NCBI GenBank assembly: GCA_029255685.2
Contig: CM055312.2
Coordinates: 17,508,649 to 17,572,648 of the forward strand
Source of the DNA: Silene conica
Lineage: Eukaryota; Streptophyta; Magnoliopsida; Caryophyllales; Caryophyllaceae
Length of the DNA stretch: 64,000 nucleotides
Direction of reading: 5' to 3'
A program made the translations under genes and the position numbers. Shown here piece by piece: positions 27,622-41,210 of this stretch. Under the pieces are notes generated by a model. It saw only the letters and a program-made list of their open reading frames with translations, ran no database searches and was not told where the DNA came from. Position 1 is the first letter of the stretch, and each line of letters starts with the position of its first letter.

Positions 27622-27885
27622 AAGAATTAAAACAACTAACTAACTACCTAATGGAATGGAATCGCCTCAGAACCGACTATGGATCACTTTGTTGACCATG
27701 TATATGCAGAAATTAACCACCATAAAGTTCAAAACCAAAAGCAAAGAATTCATACATGCAATGAAAACAATTTGGACAACTGACCTCGAATGACTTGTGT
27801 ACTTTGGACTCTCCCGGATCGCTCTTCTCTCAATCAAAGGAGTAAGCATATATGTGAAAGAGAGAAGGATAAGAAAATGAAGACA
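27622..27885 (-). other. 3' UTR piece of the minus-strand Athila-like element
   Basis: AT-rich non-coding sequence between the solo LTR and the Tekay-like array. It ends just before CTCTC (27886-27890), the left target-site duplication of that array. Nothing else seen. Confidence 0.5.
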
Positions 27886-27890
27886 CTCTC

Positions 27891-30221
27891 TGTAACACCC
27901 CCATTTATTTAAGGGCCTGTACTAGGACTCCTCAGATAAATAAAGATGTTACCATCCCGGTTTCCCGAGGCAGTAGATACAAAGGAAGATAAACAGTACT
28001 TTAAATAGCAATTAACTCAAGTTTGTCCTTACATCCGTAACCAAAAGTCTTGACAACATAAACAAAGTACAACTCAATTAAACTGACTAAGGCGATCTAG
28101 ACATCTAAACTGGTCCGGATCCAAGCTCTTCCTCCCATAGCTCCCCCTTAGTCTCAGCACCTATCATTCTGCTCCCCAAAATTGGTTCATCACAGGTGAT
28201 CACGAATACACAGGGTCAACCACAAGGTTGAGTAGGTAAAGAATAACATAACAAATATAATTAATAAACTCCGCACCGATCCAACGCCAATAAACTCCGC
28301 ACCGATCCAACGCCATATATACTCCGCACCGATCCAACTCCATATATATACTCCGCACCGATCCAACTCCATATATATACTCCGCACCGATCCAACTCCA
28401 TATCACAAGGCCCAATATATATATATTCACATCGTATGATAACACAGAATAAGATAACAACTCAATACAATGATCACATGATATTAGGTAGCAAACATGC
28501 TTAATGCCAACTAAGAATAGATAACACATTGTTGTAACCAGTACTTTTCCCTACCTCGTAACTGCAGAAGAAAATGGCAAAGTGAACAACTGTTCTCAAA
28601 AGTGCTCCACACGGAAACTTCCACCTAAAAGTATATTACTTAATTAATAAACTTCCTACTCTCGTAATACGTATACACATTTCCATTTATAGTAACTTTC
28701 TATATATAGCAGCTTCCAAAAATAGCAACCTTGGTTCGAAATTCAAATTATTTAAAAAAAAAAATGCATAAATACCATATCTTACATTAAATGTCCAAAA
28801 ATAATTTTCTTAAAAAGTAATATTCTTCACCATAAATATTAATATATTTGCCATAAATAAAATTCATTTCAAACCAAATAATAAAAATAATAAAACTAAT
28901 AATCATAATAATAATAATAATAATAAGTAAAGTAATATTAATAGTAAGTATTATTATTAAACAACAACAACACACGAACAGCCCACATATACTAACCCGA
29001 CTCACCACCAAACCGAACCCCCTAACACCACCGTTACCTTACCACAGCCACCAACCCATACTGACCCGCGTGCCCAGTACCACCAGCAACCCCGACGACC
29101 ATTGGCAACCAGGTCGCCGGCCACCGGCGAGGTGAACCATCACCACAAAACTCGCCTGAAACCACCCTCCATAACGCGACAGCCCTTCAATTACAGCCCT
29201 GCCGACACACCACCAGACCAAACCACCACCCACGACTGACTCCTACACGCTCCCCGGAGACCAAACATTTAGCCACGGTGGTACCACCGTGTCGACCTCC
29301 CCCGAGTCAACGGTGGTACCACCCCCATATCCTCCTGACACAAGCCAAAACATAACCCGACCACTGAACAGAGGATTCGAATCCTTCTGTTGACACCTAC
29401 CCTGACGTCTGAACCCACCGTGCCTACCACCACAACCAAGCCTGGACTCCTAACCGACTCCCTGACCCATGACCAGTACCATCTAAATACAAACCCGGAC
29501 TCGACACAAATACCAAACCCACCCAGACGTGACAACAGGGGAAAAACGTAACCAGAAACTTGCACTGACCCTTAAACATCCACCCTTGCCACCGCCTTTA
29601 CCACCAACGACCACCACCGACTAAGACAAAAATAAACATTATATAACATACTATTAAAATCATACAACACGAGTAAGAATTAGAGACTTGAAACAGATTA
29701 CTTAAGTGACGAAAACCATAGGGACAAAACTGAGATTAGCAACGAGTGTGTCATACCAGTTTTCCTGGCTAATTCGAACCACCTTACGACGACCTATAAC
29801 CACCGTACACAGGCTCCTCTCCTTCTCTGCTATGGCGGCTGGGTTTTTGGGTTTTGAGATCTTGAATTTCGTGCCTAGGGTTAGGGTAGACTAGAGCTTA
29901 AATAAGGCGGCAGGGTTAGCATGTGTTCTGAGTTTGAAATCTTCCAACCATGGGCTGTAATCTGCACGCATTTCGAGGCCCATGGCCGTGTTGCCATGGG
30001 TCCTAGGTTCGAATCCCAACAAGTACCTACTACAAATATTAACCTAGGGTGGATAGATCCCCCCTTTCAGACCCCACCGATCACCAAAACACTCCATAAA
30101 AACGAGTACTCGTGAACTAGTATAAACAATTTATTAACCCTTCGCTAAGCTAATCGCTTCATCGTATGACCACTATATATGATCAAGATAAAAAATCGTA
30201 ACTAAAATTCGAGATATTACA
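27891..30221 (-). repeat. LTR A (3' LTR of the Tekay-like array)
   Basis: 2331 bp, ends TGTAACACCC ... ATATTACA on the plus strand. It holds a five-unit minisatellite of about 27 bp (actccgcaccgatccaact) at 28268-28399 and an RNA polymerase III B-box-like GGTTCGAATCC at 30006-30016. Frames within it (60-110 aa) are chance. Confidence 0.93.
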
Positions 30222-30380
30222 GTCTTTCCCCCTTAAAAAAGAACTTCGTCCCGAAGTTCAACAACACACGAAAGACAAAACATACGAACACGGAACACAA
30301 AACATCACAAAAGTTCACTTAAAACATCGAATGTTACATTCCACCCCCCTTAAAGAAAAGTTACGTCCGCGTAACTTACC
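30222..30380 (-). promoter_or_regulatory. Hairpin plus polypurine modules before LTR A
   Basis: On the minus strand two modules follow the pol stop. Each has an 8-bp hairpin with a GGA-containing loop (AAGTTACG ... CGTAACTT near 30372-30353 and GAACTTCG ... CGAAGTTC at 30259-30241), a purine run (AAGGGGGGTGGAA and AAGGGGGAAAGAC) and TGTAA(C/T)AT. The second is next to the true LTR start. The same arrangement recurs at 36880-37038. Confidence 0.8.
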
Positions 30381-33300
30381 TCAATCAAACAAATGTGGGT
30401 AACGCTCCCTCATAGATGCCTCAGGCTCCCACGTAGCCTCCTCTTGATTATGGTTGGTCCACAAGACCTTCACCAAGGACGTCTCGCCATTGCGAGTCTT
30501 TCGTACCTTCCTGTCTAGAATTTCCTTCGGAGTCTCAATGTATGTCAACTGCTCGTCCACCTCGATCACCTCATGCTGAAGCACATGTGATGGATCACTC
30601 ACGTATTTCCTCAACTGGGACACATGGAACACGTTATGGACCTTGGATAGGGTTGGAGGCAAAGCTAAGCGATATGCCACCTCCCCAACTCTGTCCAAGA
30701 TCTCAAATGGTCCAATAAATTTCTGACTCAGTTTGCCACGCTTGCCGAATCTCATCACACCCTTCATCGGAGAGACTTTAAGTAGTACTTTCTCCCCGGC
30801 CTTAAATGAAATATCGCTCCTCTTTAGATCGGCATAGCTCTTCTGTCTATCCTGAGCGGCCCTCATCCTCTGTCGAATAATCTGAACCTGCTCCACCATC
30901 TCCTGGATCATATCTGGCCCCAATGTCACAACATCAGCTCGATCATCCCAACACACAGGGCTCCTACACTTCCTCCCGTACAGAGCCTCAAAAGGGGCCA
31001 TGCCTATGCTCGCATGATAACTGTTATTATAGGAAAACTCGATCAACCCCAGTCGATCCTCCCAAGATCCTCCGAAGTCAAGTACACAAGCCCTCAACAT
31101 ATCCTCAAGAGTCTGAATCGTCCTCTCAGTCTGACCATCAGTAGCCGGATGAAAAGCTGTACTCATCTTCAATTGGGTACCCAAAGCAGCCTGCAACTCC
31201 TGCCAAAATCTGGATATAAACCTCGAGTCCCGATCTGAAACAATATCCTTGGGTACGCCATGCAGTTTGACCACATTCTGAACATATGACTTAGCCAGTT
31301 CAGCTTTACTCCAGGTATCTTTCATGGGAATAAAGTGAGCTGACTTAGTTAAACGATCCACGATCACCCAAATCATGTTGTTGCCCCTCTGAGTCCGAGG
31401 CAACCCCACAATAAAGTCCATCGAAATATTCTCCCACTTCCACTCTGGCACATCCAATGGCTGAACCTTCCCTTGAGGTCTCTTATGCTCCCCTTTTACT
31501 CGTTGACACGTCAAACACCTCGAGACAAACTCTGCGACCTCCTTCTTCATATTCGGCCACCAAAACGTCTTCTTAAGGTCCTTATACAGCTTATCACCCC
31601 CTGGGTGAACAGAATAAGGAGTAGCATGAGCTTCAGTCAGGATCTTCTTCTTTAGCTCCTCAACATCCAGAACACACCATCGCCCACTGAACCTCAAACT
31701 ACCATCGGTATGAATACTGAACCTGGATGCCTCACTACCATCCCCATTTTCCACCATCAACCGCCACTTCTGGTTTCTCTCATCGTTCTGTTGTAACTCC
31801 CGAATCTCCCCATACAACTCAGGCTCCACTGTCAAGTCACCAAGGGCATCCCCTTTCCGGATCACGAAAATTCCCATTTCTCTTAGTTCGCCATGCAACC
31901 TCACCCTCGATCTGGCACAATTCAAAGCATGCACTGACTTCCTACTTAGGGCATCGGCCACCACATTCGCCTTGCCCTCGTGGTAGACAATCTGCATATC
32001 ATAGTCTCCGATTAACTCTATCCACCTTCTATGCCTCATGTTCAACTCTTTCTGGGTGTAGATGTACTTCAGGCTCTTATGATCTGAAAACACCTTAAAA
32101 GTGGCTCCATAGAGGTAATGACGCCACAATTTCAGTGCAAAGACCACAGCGCCCAATTCCAAATCATGAGTCGGATAATTCTCTTCATAGGTCTTCAACT
32201 GGCGAGAAGCATACGCGATCACTCTCCCATTCTGTATTAGCACACAACCCAACCCATGCTTGGAAGCGTCGGTGTATACTTCGAAATTATCACTTCCAAC
32301 TGGCAAGGCCAGGATAGGAGCTGTTGTCAGGCGTTCCTTAAGAGTCAGGAATGCCTTCTCACAACTCCAATCCCAGACAAAACGGTTTTCCTTCCTCATT
32401 AACGACGTTAACGGCTTTGCTATCTTCGAAAAGTCTTTGACGAATCTCCGGTAATAGCCAGCCAACCCTAGAAAGCTTCGAATCTCACTCACATTCTTCG
32501 GACTCTGCCACTTAGTCACTGCCTCGATCTTACTAGGGTCAACAGATACCCCCTCTTTGGAAATGACATGCCCCAGAAACGCCACTTTCTCCAACCATAA
32601 CTCGCACTTACTTAACTTAGCATTGAGCTTATGCTCCTCCAAAGTCTGGAGTACCTTCCTCAAATGATCCTCGTGCTCTTCTGCATTCTTAGAATATACC
32701 AGGATATCATCTATGAATACCACCACGAACTTGTCTAGATACGGGCTGAAGACTCGATTCATCAAGTCCATGAACACAGCGGGAGCATTAGTCAATCCAA
32801 AGGGCATAACTAGTGGCCATACCTCGTTCGGAAAGCGGTCTTCGGAATATCTTCATCCTTTATCCTCAACTGATGATACCCGGACCTCAAATCAATCTTA
32901 GAGAAAACCCCAGCTCCACTTAACTGATCGAACAAGTCGTCAATTCTTGGCAAAGAATATCGGTTCTTGATGGTTACATTGTTTAACTCTCGGTAGTCTA
33001 CACACAACCTCAAACTCCCATCCTTCTTCTTCACAAATAGAACAGGTGCTCCCCAGGGCGACACACTGGGTCGGATGAACCCTTTCTCAGCTAGCTCATC
33101 CAATTGCTTCTTCAACTCCTCCATTTCTTTTGGTCCCATGCGGTACGGTGACTTAGATATTGGTCCCGCCCCAGGTTTTAGGTCGATGGAAAATTCCACT
33201 TCCCTCCTCAGTGGTAACCCTGGAACGTCATCTCGGAATACTCCCTCAAACTCCCGTACCACTGGAATTTCACTAGGCTTGGGGGTCTCAGCCTCACAAT

Positions 33301-34553
33301 CCCACATTTGGCACAAAATTAGGCTTTCTCCTTTCCGCAAACTAGACTTCGGGGTATTGACAGATATAAATTTGATCTTTGGTTTGACTCTGTACCCCTT
33401 GTAGGATACCCTCACTCCCTTGGGTCCCTTCAAGGAAATTTTCTTTTGATAGCAGTCGATGAAAGCTCGATACTTCCCTAGCCAATCCATTCCCAGAATC
33501 ACCTCAAAGCCCCCCAGTGGAAACTCTATGAGGTCACAATAGAAAATTGCTTCCCCGATTTTAATGGGTATACTTCCATAAACTCTATTACAAGCTATTG
33601 ACTCTCCTGAAGGTATGGTCACTGAATCTGCGATCCAGTCGAATCTCTCAAGTCCCAAAGCCTTAACATGATCTCTAGACACAAACGAATGGGTGGCACC
33701 GGAATCGAAAAGTACGAAAGTAGGTTTAGAGTTCACAAAAAAAGTATCGGTTACCACATGCGCATCCTCTTGAGCTGCCTGCTTTCCCATGGCAAAGAGC
33801 TTGCCACTGGACTTGACTCCACTCTGACTGGCACTAGATGTCCCAGCCTGCTGATTTCCTTCTGTTCCCGTCCTCTGATTGCTTCCGTTCCCCTGGTTCT
33901 GGTTCTGGTACGCGTGGTTCTGATAGTTATTGTAATTCCTCTGATAATTGCTGCTCCCTCCAGATTTCGCACCCCCACCATAGTTTGTCGTGGGTGTGCG
34001 ATAGCCACCACTACCATAGGACTGAGTACGGGATCCCTGGTATCCGGATGTAGGTGTACGATAGCCCCCAGATTGATTTCCTCCCGACGAACGACACACA
34101 GCCTGCTTATGTCCCCTCTTTCCACAGCCATAACACACTATTCCTGCCGAACCACTGCCAGAAACCCCACTCATGTGATTGCTCCCACTCTGATTCCTCG
34201 CACCACCAGAGGCACTACTCCCGAAATACCCACTGTACTTGTTATTACTTTGCTTTTTCGATCCTGAACCCTCAGCTACTGTTTCAGCTTTCCTCTTTTC
34301 TGTCTTGGACTTCTTGTCCTTTTGGATCATATCCGAGAGCCTCTCCGCCGCCCCAGCCCTTAAATAGATGTCTCGGACTGTGGTGGGCGGAGCTGCAATC
34401 AGTCTCTTTTTGATGGCGATTGATAATCCCCTCTCAAATTTCATTGCTAGCATAGCGTCGTCGAAACCTATGTCTCCCACGTAGTGCACCAACTGGATGA
34501 ACTTCCTGTAGTAAGCCTCTACGGTCATGTCCTCTGCCATCGTGATACCACTT
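30381..34553 (-). pseudogene. Tekay-like gag-pol, body 1
   Basis: Two long frames: gag, protease and the start of RT (to 32810), then RT to chromodomain (32807-30381). The formal ATG at 34567 is inside the LTR. Seen in order: gag core [14 protein letters not shown], zinc knuckle [14 protein letters not shown], protease [14 protein letters not shown] with [20 protein letters not shown] and [12 protein letters not shown], RNase H, integrase zinc region HPGGDKLYK ... CLTCQR, DDE core ([17 protein letters not shown]), GPF module and a C-terminal chromodomain-like segment ending [18 protein letters not shown]. The break lies between RTRYGH and MPFGL, where about 10 nt are missing. The gag N-terminus and leader are missing. 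The frame is otherwise remarkably intact. Confidence 0.95.
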
Positions 34554-36879
34554 TGTAACACCCCCATTTATTTAAGGGCCTGTACTAGGACTCCTCAGAT
34601 AAATAAAGATGTTACCATCCCGGTTTCCCGAGGCAGTAGATACAAAGGAAGATAAACAGTACTTTAAATAGCAATTAACTCAAGTTTGTCCTTACATCCG
34701 TAACCAAAAGTCTTGACAACATAAACAAAGTACAACTTAATTAAACTGACTAAGGCGATCTAGACATCTAAACTGGTCCGGATCCAAGCTCTTCCTCCCA
34801 TAGCTCCCCCTTAGTCTCAGCACCTGTCATTCTGCTCCCCAAAATTGGTTCATCACAGGTGATCACGAATACACAGGGTCAACCACAAGGTTGAGTAGGT
34901 AAAGAATAGCATAACAAATATAATTAATAAACTCCGCACCGATCCAACGCCAATAAACTCCGCACCGATCCAACGCCATATATACTCCGCACCGATCCAA
35001 CTCCATATATATACTCCGCACCGATCCAACTCCATATATATACTCCGCACCAATCCAACTCCATATCACAAGGCCCAATATATATATATTCACATCGTAT
35101 GATAACACAGAATAAGATAACAACTCAATACAATGATCACATGATATTAGGTAGCAAACATGCTTAATGCCAACTAAGAATAGATAACACATTGTTGTAA
35201 CCAGTACTTTTCCCTACCTCGTAACTGCAGAAGAAAATGGCAAAGTGAACAACTGTTCTCAAAAGTGCTCCACACGAAAACTTCCACCTAAAAGTATATT
35301 ACTTAATTAATAAACTTCCTACTCTCGTAATACGTATACACATTTCCATTTATAGTAACTTTCTATATATAGCAGCTTCCAAAAATAGCAACCTTGGTTC
35401 GAAATTCAAATTATTTAAAAAAAAATGCATAAATACCATATCTTACATTAAATGTCCAAAAATCATTTTCTTAAAAAGTAATATTCTTCACCATAAATAT
35501 TAATATATTTGCCATAAATAAAATTCATTTCAAACCAAATAATAAAAATAATAAAACTAATAATCATAATAATAATAATAATAAGTAAAGTAATATTAAT
35601 AGTAAGTATTATTATTAAACAACAACAACACACGAACAGCCCACATATACTAACCCGACTCACCACCAAACCGAACCCCCTAACACCACCGTTACCTTAC
35701 CACAGCCACCAACCCATACTGACCCGCGTGCCCAGTACCACCAGCAACCCCGGCGACCATTGGCAACCAGGTCGCCGGCCACCGGCGAGGTGAACCATCA
35801 CCACAAAACTCGCCTGAAACCACCCTCCATAACGCGACAGCCCTTCAATTACAGCCCTGCCGACACACCACCAGACCAAACCACCACCCACGACTGACTC
35901 CTACACGCTCCCCGGAGACCAAACATTTAGCCACGGTGGTACCACCGTGTCGACCTCCCCCGAGTCAACGGTGGTACCACCCCCATATCCTCCTGACACA
36001 AGCCAAAACATAACCCGACCACTGAACAGAGGATTCGAATCCTTCTGTTAACACCTACCCTGACGTCTGAACCCACCGTGCCTACCACCACAACCAAGCC
36101 TGGACTCCTAACCGACTCCCTGACCCATGACCAGTACCATCTAAATACAAACCCGGACTCGACACAAATACCAAACCCACCCAGACGTGACAACAGGGGA
36201 AAAACGTAACCAGAAACTTGCACTGACCCTTAAACATCCACCCTTGCCACCGCCTTTACCACCAACGACCACCACCGACTAAGACAAAAATAAACATTAT
36301 ATAACATACTATTAAAATCATACAACACGAGTAAGAATTAGAGACTTGAAACAGATTACTTAAGTGACGAAAACCATAGGGACAAAACTGAGATTAGCAA
36401 CGAGTGTGTCATACCAGTTTTCCTGGCTAATTCGAACCACCTTACGACGACCTATAACCACCGTACACAGGCTCCTCTCCTTCTCTGCTATGGCGGCTGG
36501 GTTTTTGGGTTTTGAGATCTTGAATTTCGTGCCTAGGGTTAGGGTAGACTAGAGCTTAAATAAGGCGGCAGGGTTAGCATGTGTTCTGAGTTTGAAATCT
36601 TCCAACCATGGGCTGTAATCTGCACGCATTTCGAGGCCCATGGCCGTGTTGCCATGGGTCCTAGGTTCGAATCCCAACAAGTACCTACTACAAATATTAA
36701 CCTAGGGTGGATAGATCCCCCCTTTCAGACCCCACCGATCACCAAAACACTCCATAAAAACGAGTACTCGTGAACTAGTATAAACAATTTATTAACCCTT
36801 CGCTAAGCTAATCGCTTCATCGTATGACCACTATATATGATCAAGATAAAAAATCGTAACTAAAATTCGAGATATTACA
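34554..36879 (-). repeat. LTR B (shared middle LTR of the Tekay-like array)
   Basis: 2326 bp. At several sites in its first ~1200 bp (plus-strand order) it agrees with LTR C rather than A: cctgtcatt, ccaatccaac, cacgaaaact, aatcatttt and ccccggcg. No target-site duplication surrounds it. Its edge to body 1 reads tggtatca on the minus strand, the first 8 nt of a tRNA-iMet primer-binding site, then runs straight into gag. Minisatellite at about 34931-35062; B-box-like motif at 36664-36674. Confidence 0.93.
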
Positions 36880-37038
36880 GTCTTTCCCCCTTAAAAAAGA
36901 ACTTCGTCCCGAAGTTCAACAACACACGAAAGACAAAACATACGAACACGGAACACAAAACATCACAAAAGTTCACTTAAAACATCGAATGTTACATTCC
37001 ACCCCCCTTAAAGAAAAGTTACGTCCGCGTAACTTACC
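36880..37038 (-). promoter_or_regulatory. Hairpin plus polypurine modules before LTR B
   Basis: Second copy of the two-module arrangement described for 30222-30380, with the same two hairpins and purine runs. Confidence 0.8.
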
Positions 37039-40000
37039 TCAATCAAACAAATGTGGGTAACGCTCCCTCATAGATGCCTCAGGCTCCCACGTAGCCTCCT
37101 CCTGATTATGGTTGGTCCACAAGACCTTCACCAAGGACGTCTCGCCATTGCGAGTCTTTCGTACCTTCCTGTCTAGAATTTCCTTCGGAGTCTCAATGTA
37201 TGTCAACTGCTCGTCCACCTCGATCACCTCATGCTGAAGCACATGTGATGGATCACTCACGTATTTCCTCAACTGGGACACATGGAACACGTTATGGACC
37301 TTGGATAGGGTTGGAGGCAAAGCTAAGCGATATGCCACCTCCCCAACTCTGTCCAAGATCTCAAATGGTCCAATAAATTTCTGACTCAGTTTGCCACGCT
37401 TGCCGAATCTCATCACACCCTTCATCGGAGAGACTTTAAGTAGTACTTTCTCCCCGGCCTTAAATGAAATATCGCTCCTCTTTAGATCGGCATAGCTCTT
37501 CTGTCTATCCTGAGCGGCCCTCATCCTCTGTCGAATAATCTGAACCTGCTCCACCATCTCCTGGATCATATCTGGCCCCAATGTCACAACATCAGCTCGA
37601 TCATCCCAACACACAGGGCTCCTACACTTCCTCCCGTACAGAGCCTCAAAAGGGGCCATGCCTATGCTCGCATGATAACTGTTATTATAGGAAAACTCGA
37701 TCAACCCCAGTCGATCCTCCCAAGATCCTCCGAAGTCAAGTACACAAGCCCTCAACATATCCTCAAGCGTCTGAATCGTCCGCTCAGTCTGACCATCAGT
37801 AGCCGGATGAAAAGCTGTACTCATCTTCAATTGGGTACCCAAAGCAGCCTGCAACTCCTGCCAAAATCTGGATATAAACCTCGAGTCCCGATCTGAAACA
37901 ATATCCTTGGGTACGCCATGCAGTTTGACCACATTCTGAACATATGACTTAGCCAGTTCAGCTTTACTCCAGGTATCTTTCATGGGAATAAAGTGAGCTG
38001 ACTTAGTTAAACGATCCACGATCACCCAAATCATGTTGTTGCCCCTCTGAGTCCGAGGCAACCCCACAATAAAGTCCATCGAAATATTCTCCCACTTCCA
38101 CTCTGGCACATCCAATGGCTGAACCTTCCCTTGAGGTCTCTTATGCTCCCCTTTTACTCGTTGACACGTCAAACACCTCGAGACAAACTCTGCGACCTCC
38201 TTCTTCATATTCGGCCACCAAAACGTCTTCTTAAGGTCCTTATACAGCTTATCACCCCCTGGGTGAACAGAATAAGGAGTAGCATGAGCTTCAGTCAGGA
38301 TCTTCTTCTTTAGCTCCTCAACATCCGGAACACACCATCGCCCACTGAACCTCAAACTACCATCGGTATGAATACTGAACCTGGATGCCTCACTACCATC
38401 CCCATTTTCCACCATCAACCGCCACTTCTGGATTCTCTCATCGTTCTGTTGTAACTCCCGAATCTCCCCATACAACTCAGGCTCCACTGTCAAGTCACCA
38501 AGGGCATCCCCTTTCCGGATCACGAAAATTCCCATTTCTCTTAGTTCGCCATGCAACCTCACCCTCGATCTGGCACAATTCAAAGCATGCACTGACTTCC
38601 TACTTAGGGCATCGGCCACCACATTCGCCTTGCCCTCGTGGTAGACAATCTGCATATCATAGTCTCCGATTAACTCTATCCACTTTCTATGCCTCATGTT
38701 CAACTCTTTCTGGGTGTAGATGTACTTCAGGCTCTTATGATCTGAAAACACCTTAAAAGTGGCTCCATAGAGGTAATGACGCCACAATTTCAGTGCAAAG
38801 ACCACAGCGCCCAATTCCAAATCATGAGTCGGATAATTCTCTTCATAGGTCTTCAACTGGCGAGAAGCATACGCGATCACTCTCCCATTCTGTATTAGCA
38901 CACAACCCAACCCATGCTTGGAAGCGTCGGTGTATACTTCGAAATTATCACTTCCAACTGGCAAGGCCAGGATAGGAGCTGTTGTCAGGCGTTCCTTAAG
39001 AGTCAGGAATGCCTTCTCACAACTCTCATCCCAGACAAAACGGTTTTCCTTCCTCATTAACGACGTTAACGGCTTTGCTATCTTCGAAAAGTCTTTGACG
39101 AATCTCCGGTAATAGCCAGCCAACCCTAGAAAGCTTCGAATCTCACTCACATTCTTCGGACTCTGCCACTTAGTCACTGCCTCGATCTTACTAGGGTCAA
39201 CAGATACCCCCTCTTTGGAAATGACATGCCCCAGAAACGCCACTTTCTCCAACCAGAACTCGCACTTACTTAACTTAGCATTGAGCTTATGCTCCTCCAA
39301 AGTCTGGAGTACCTTCCTCAAATGATCCTCGTGCTCTTCTGCATTCTTAGAATATACCAGGATATCATCTATGAATACCACCACGAACTTGTCTAGATAC
39401 GGGATGAAGACTCGATTCATCAAGTCCATGAACACAGCGGGAGCATTAGTCAATCCAAAGGGCATAACTAGTGGCCATACCTCGTTCGGAAAGCGGTCTT
39501 CGGAATATCTTCATCCTTTATCCTCAACTGATGATACCCGGACCTCAAATCAATCTTAGAGAAAACCCCAGCTCCACTTAACTGATCGAACAAGTCGTCA
39601 GTTCTTGGCAAAGGATACCGGTTCTTGATGGTTACATTGTTTAACTCTCGGTAGTCTACACACAACCTCAAACTCCCATCCTTCTTCTTCACAAATAGAA
39701 CAGGTGCTCCCCAGGGCGACACACTGGGTCGGATGAACCCTTTCTCAGCTAGCTCATCCAATTGCTTCTTCAACTCCTCCATTTCTTTTGGTCCCATGCG
39801 GTACGGTGACTTAGATATTGGTCCCGCCCAGGTTTTAGGTCGATGGAAAATTCCACTTCCCTCCTCGGTGGTAACCCTGGAACGTCATCTCGGAATACTC
39901 CCTCAAACTCCCGTACCACTGGAATTTCACTAGGCTTGGGGGTCTCAGCCTCACAATCCCACATTTGGCACAAAATTAGGCTTTCTCCTTTCCGCAAACT

Positions 40001-41210
40001 AGACTTCGGGGTATTGACAGATATAAATTTGATCTTTGGTTTGACTCTGTACCCCTTGTAGGATACCCTCACTCCCTTGGGTCCCTTCAAGGAAATTTTC
40101 TTTTGATAGCAGTCGATGAAAGCTCGATACTTCCCTAGCCAATCCATTCCCAGAATCACCTCAAAGCCCCCCAGTGGAAACTCTATGAGGTCACAATAGA
40201 AAATTGCTTCCCCGATTTTAATGGGTATACTTCCATAAACTCTATTACAAGCTATTGACTCTCCTGAAGGTATGGTCACTGAATCTGCGATCCAGTCGAA
40301 TCTCTCAAGTCCCAAAGCCTTAACATGATCTCTAGACACAAACGAATGGGTGGCACCGGAATCGAAAAGTACGAAAGTAGGTTTAGAGTTCACAAAAAAA
40401 GTATCGGTTACCACATGCGCATCCTCTTGAGCTGCCTGCTTTCCCATGGCAAAGAGCTTGCCACTGGACTTGACTCCACTCTGACTGGCACTAGATGTCC
40501 CAGCCTGCTGATTTCCTTCTGTTCCCGTCCTCTGATTGCTTCCATTCCCCTGGTTCTGGTTCTGGTACGCGCGGTTCTGATAGTTATTGTAATTCCTCTG
40601 ATAATTGCTGCTCCCTCCAGATTTCGCACCCCCACCATAGTTTGTCGTGGGTGTGCGATAGCCACCACTACCATAGGACTGAGTACGGGATCCCTGGTAT
40701 CCGGATGTAGGTGTACGATAGCCCCCAGATTGATTTCCTCCCGACGAACGACACACAGCCTGCTTATGTCCCCTCTTTCCACAGCCATAACACACTATTC
40801 CTGCCGAACCACTGCCAGAAACCCCACTCATGTGATTGCTCCCACTCTGATTCCTCGCACCACCAGAGGCACTACTCCCGAAATACCCACTGTACTTGTT
40901 ATTACTTTGCTTTTTCGATCCTGAACCCTCAGCTACTGTTTCAGCTTTCCTCTTTTCTGTCTTGGACTTCTTGTCCTTTTGGATCATATCCGAGAGCCTC
41001 TCCGCCGCCCCATCCCTTAAATAGATGTCTCGGACTGTGGTGGGCGGAGCTGCAATCAGTCTCTTTTTGATGGCGATTGATAATCCCCTCTCAAATTTCA
41101 TTGCTAGCATAGCGTCGTCGAAACCTATGTCTCCCACGTAGTGCACCAACTGGATGAACTTCCTGTAGTAAGCCTCTACGGTCATGTCCTCTGCCATCGT
41201 GATACCACTT
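37039..41210 (-). pseudogene. Tekay-like gag-pol, body 2
   Basis: Nearly identical to body 1, with the same domains and the same break between RTRYGH and MPFGL (at 39468/39465). In addition one C is missing near 39828 (cccgcccagg against cccgccccagg), which splits the frame after the protease (…SIDLKPG then a shift), so it is broken into three frames: to 39770, 39797-39468 and 39465-37039. A few amino-acid differences separate it from body 1, for example CEFWLEK against CELWLEK in RT. Confidence 0.95.

Noticed and set aside
28190..29565. Several 60-109-aa minus frames, each repeated at +6.66 and +13.3 kb
   Set aside because: They lie inside the Tekay-like LTRs, including the minisatellite, and have no recognisable protein features.
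33668..34413. Plus-strand frames of 119-199 aa opposite Tekay-like gag (also 40325-41070)
   Set aside because: Shadows of the minus-strand gag with its Gly/Ser/Asn-rich composition.
34554..36879. LTR B as part of a separate, independent insertion
   Set aside because: No target-site duplication flanks it, and both bodies join it directly and share old lesions.
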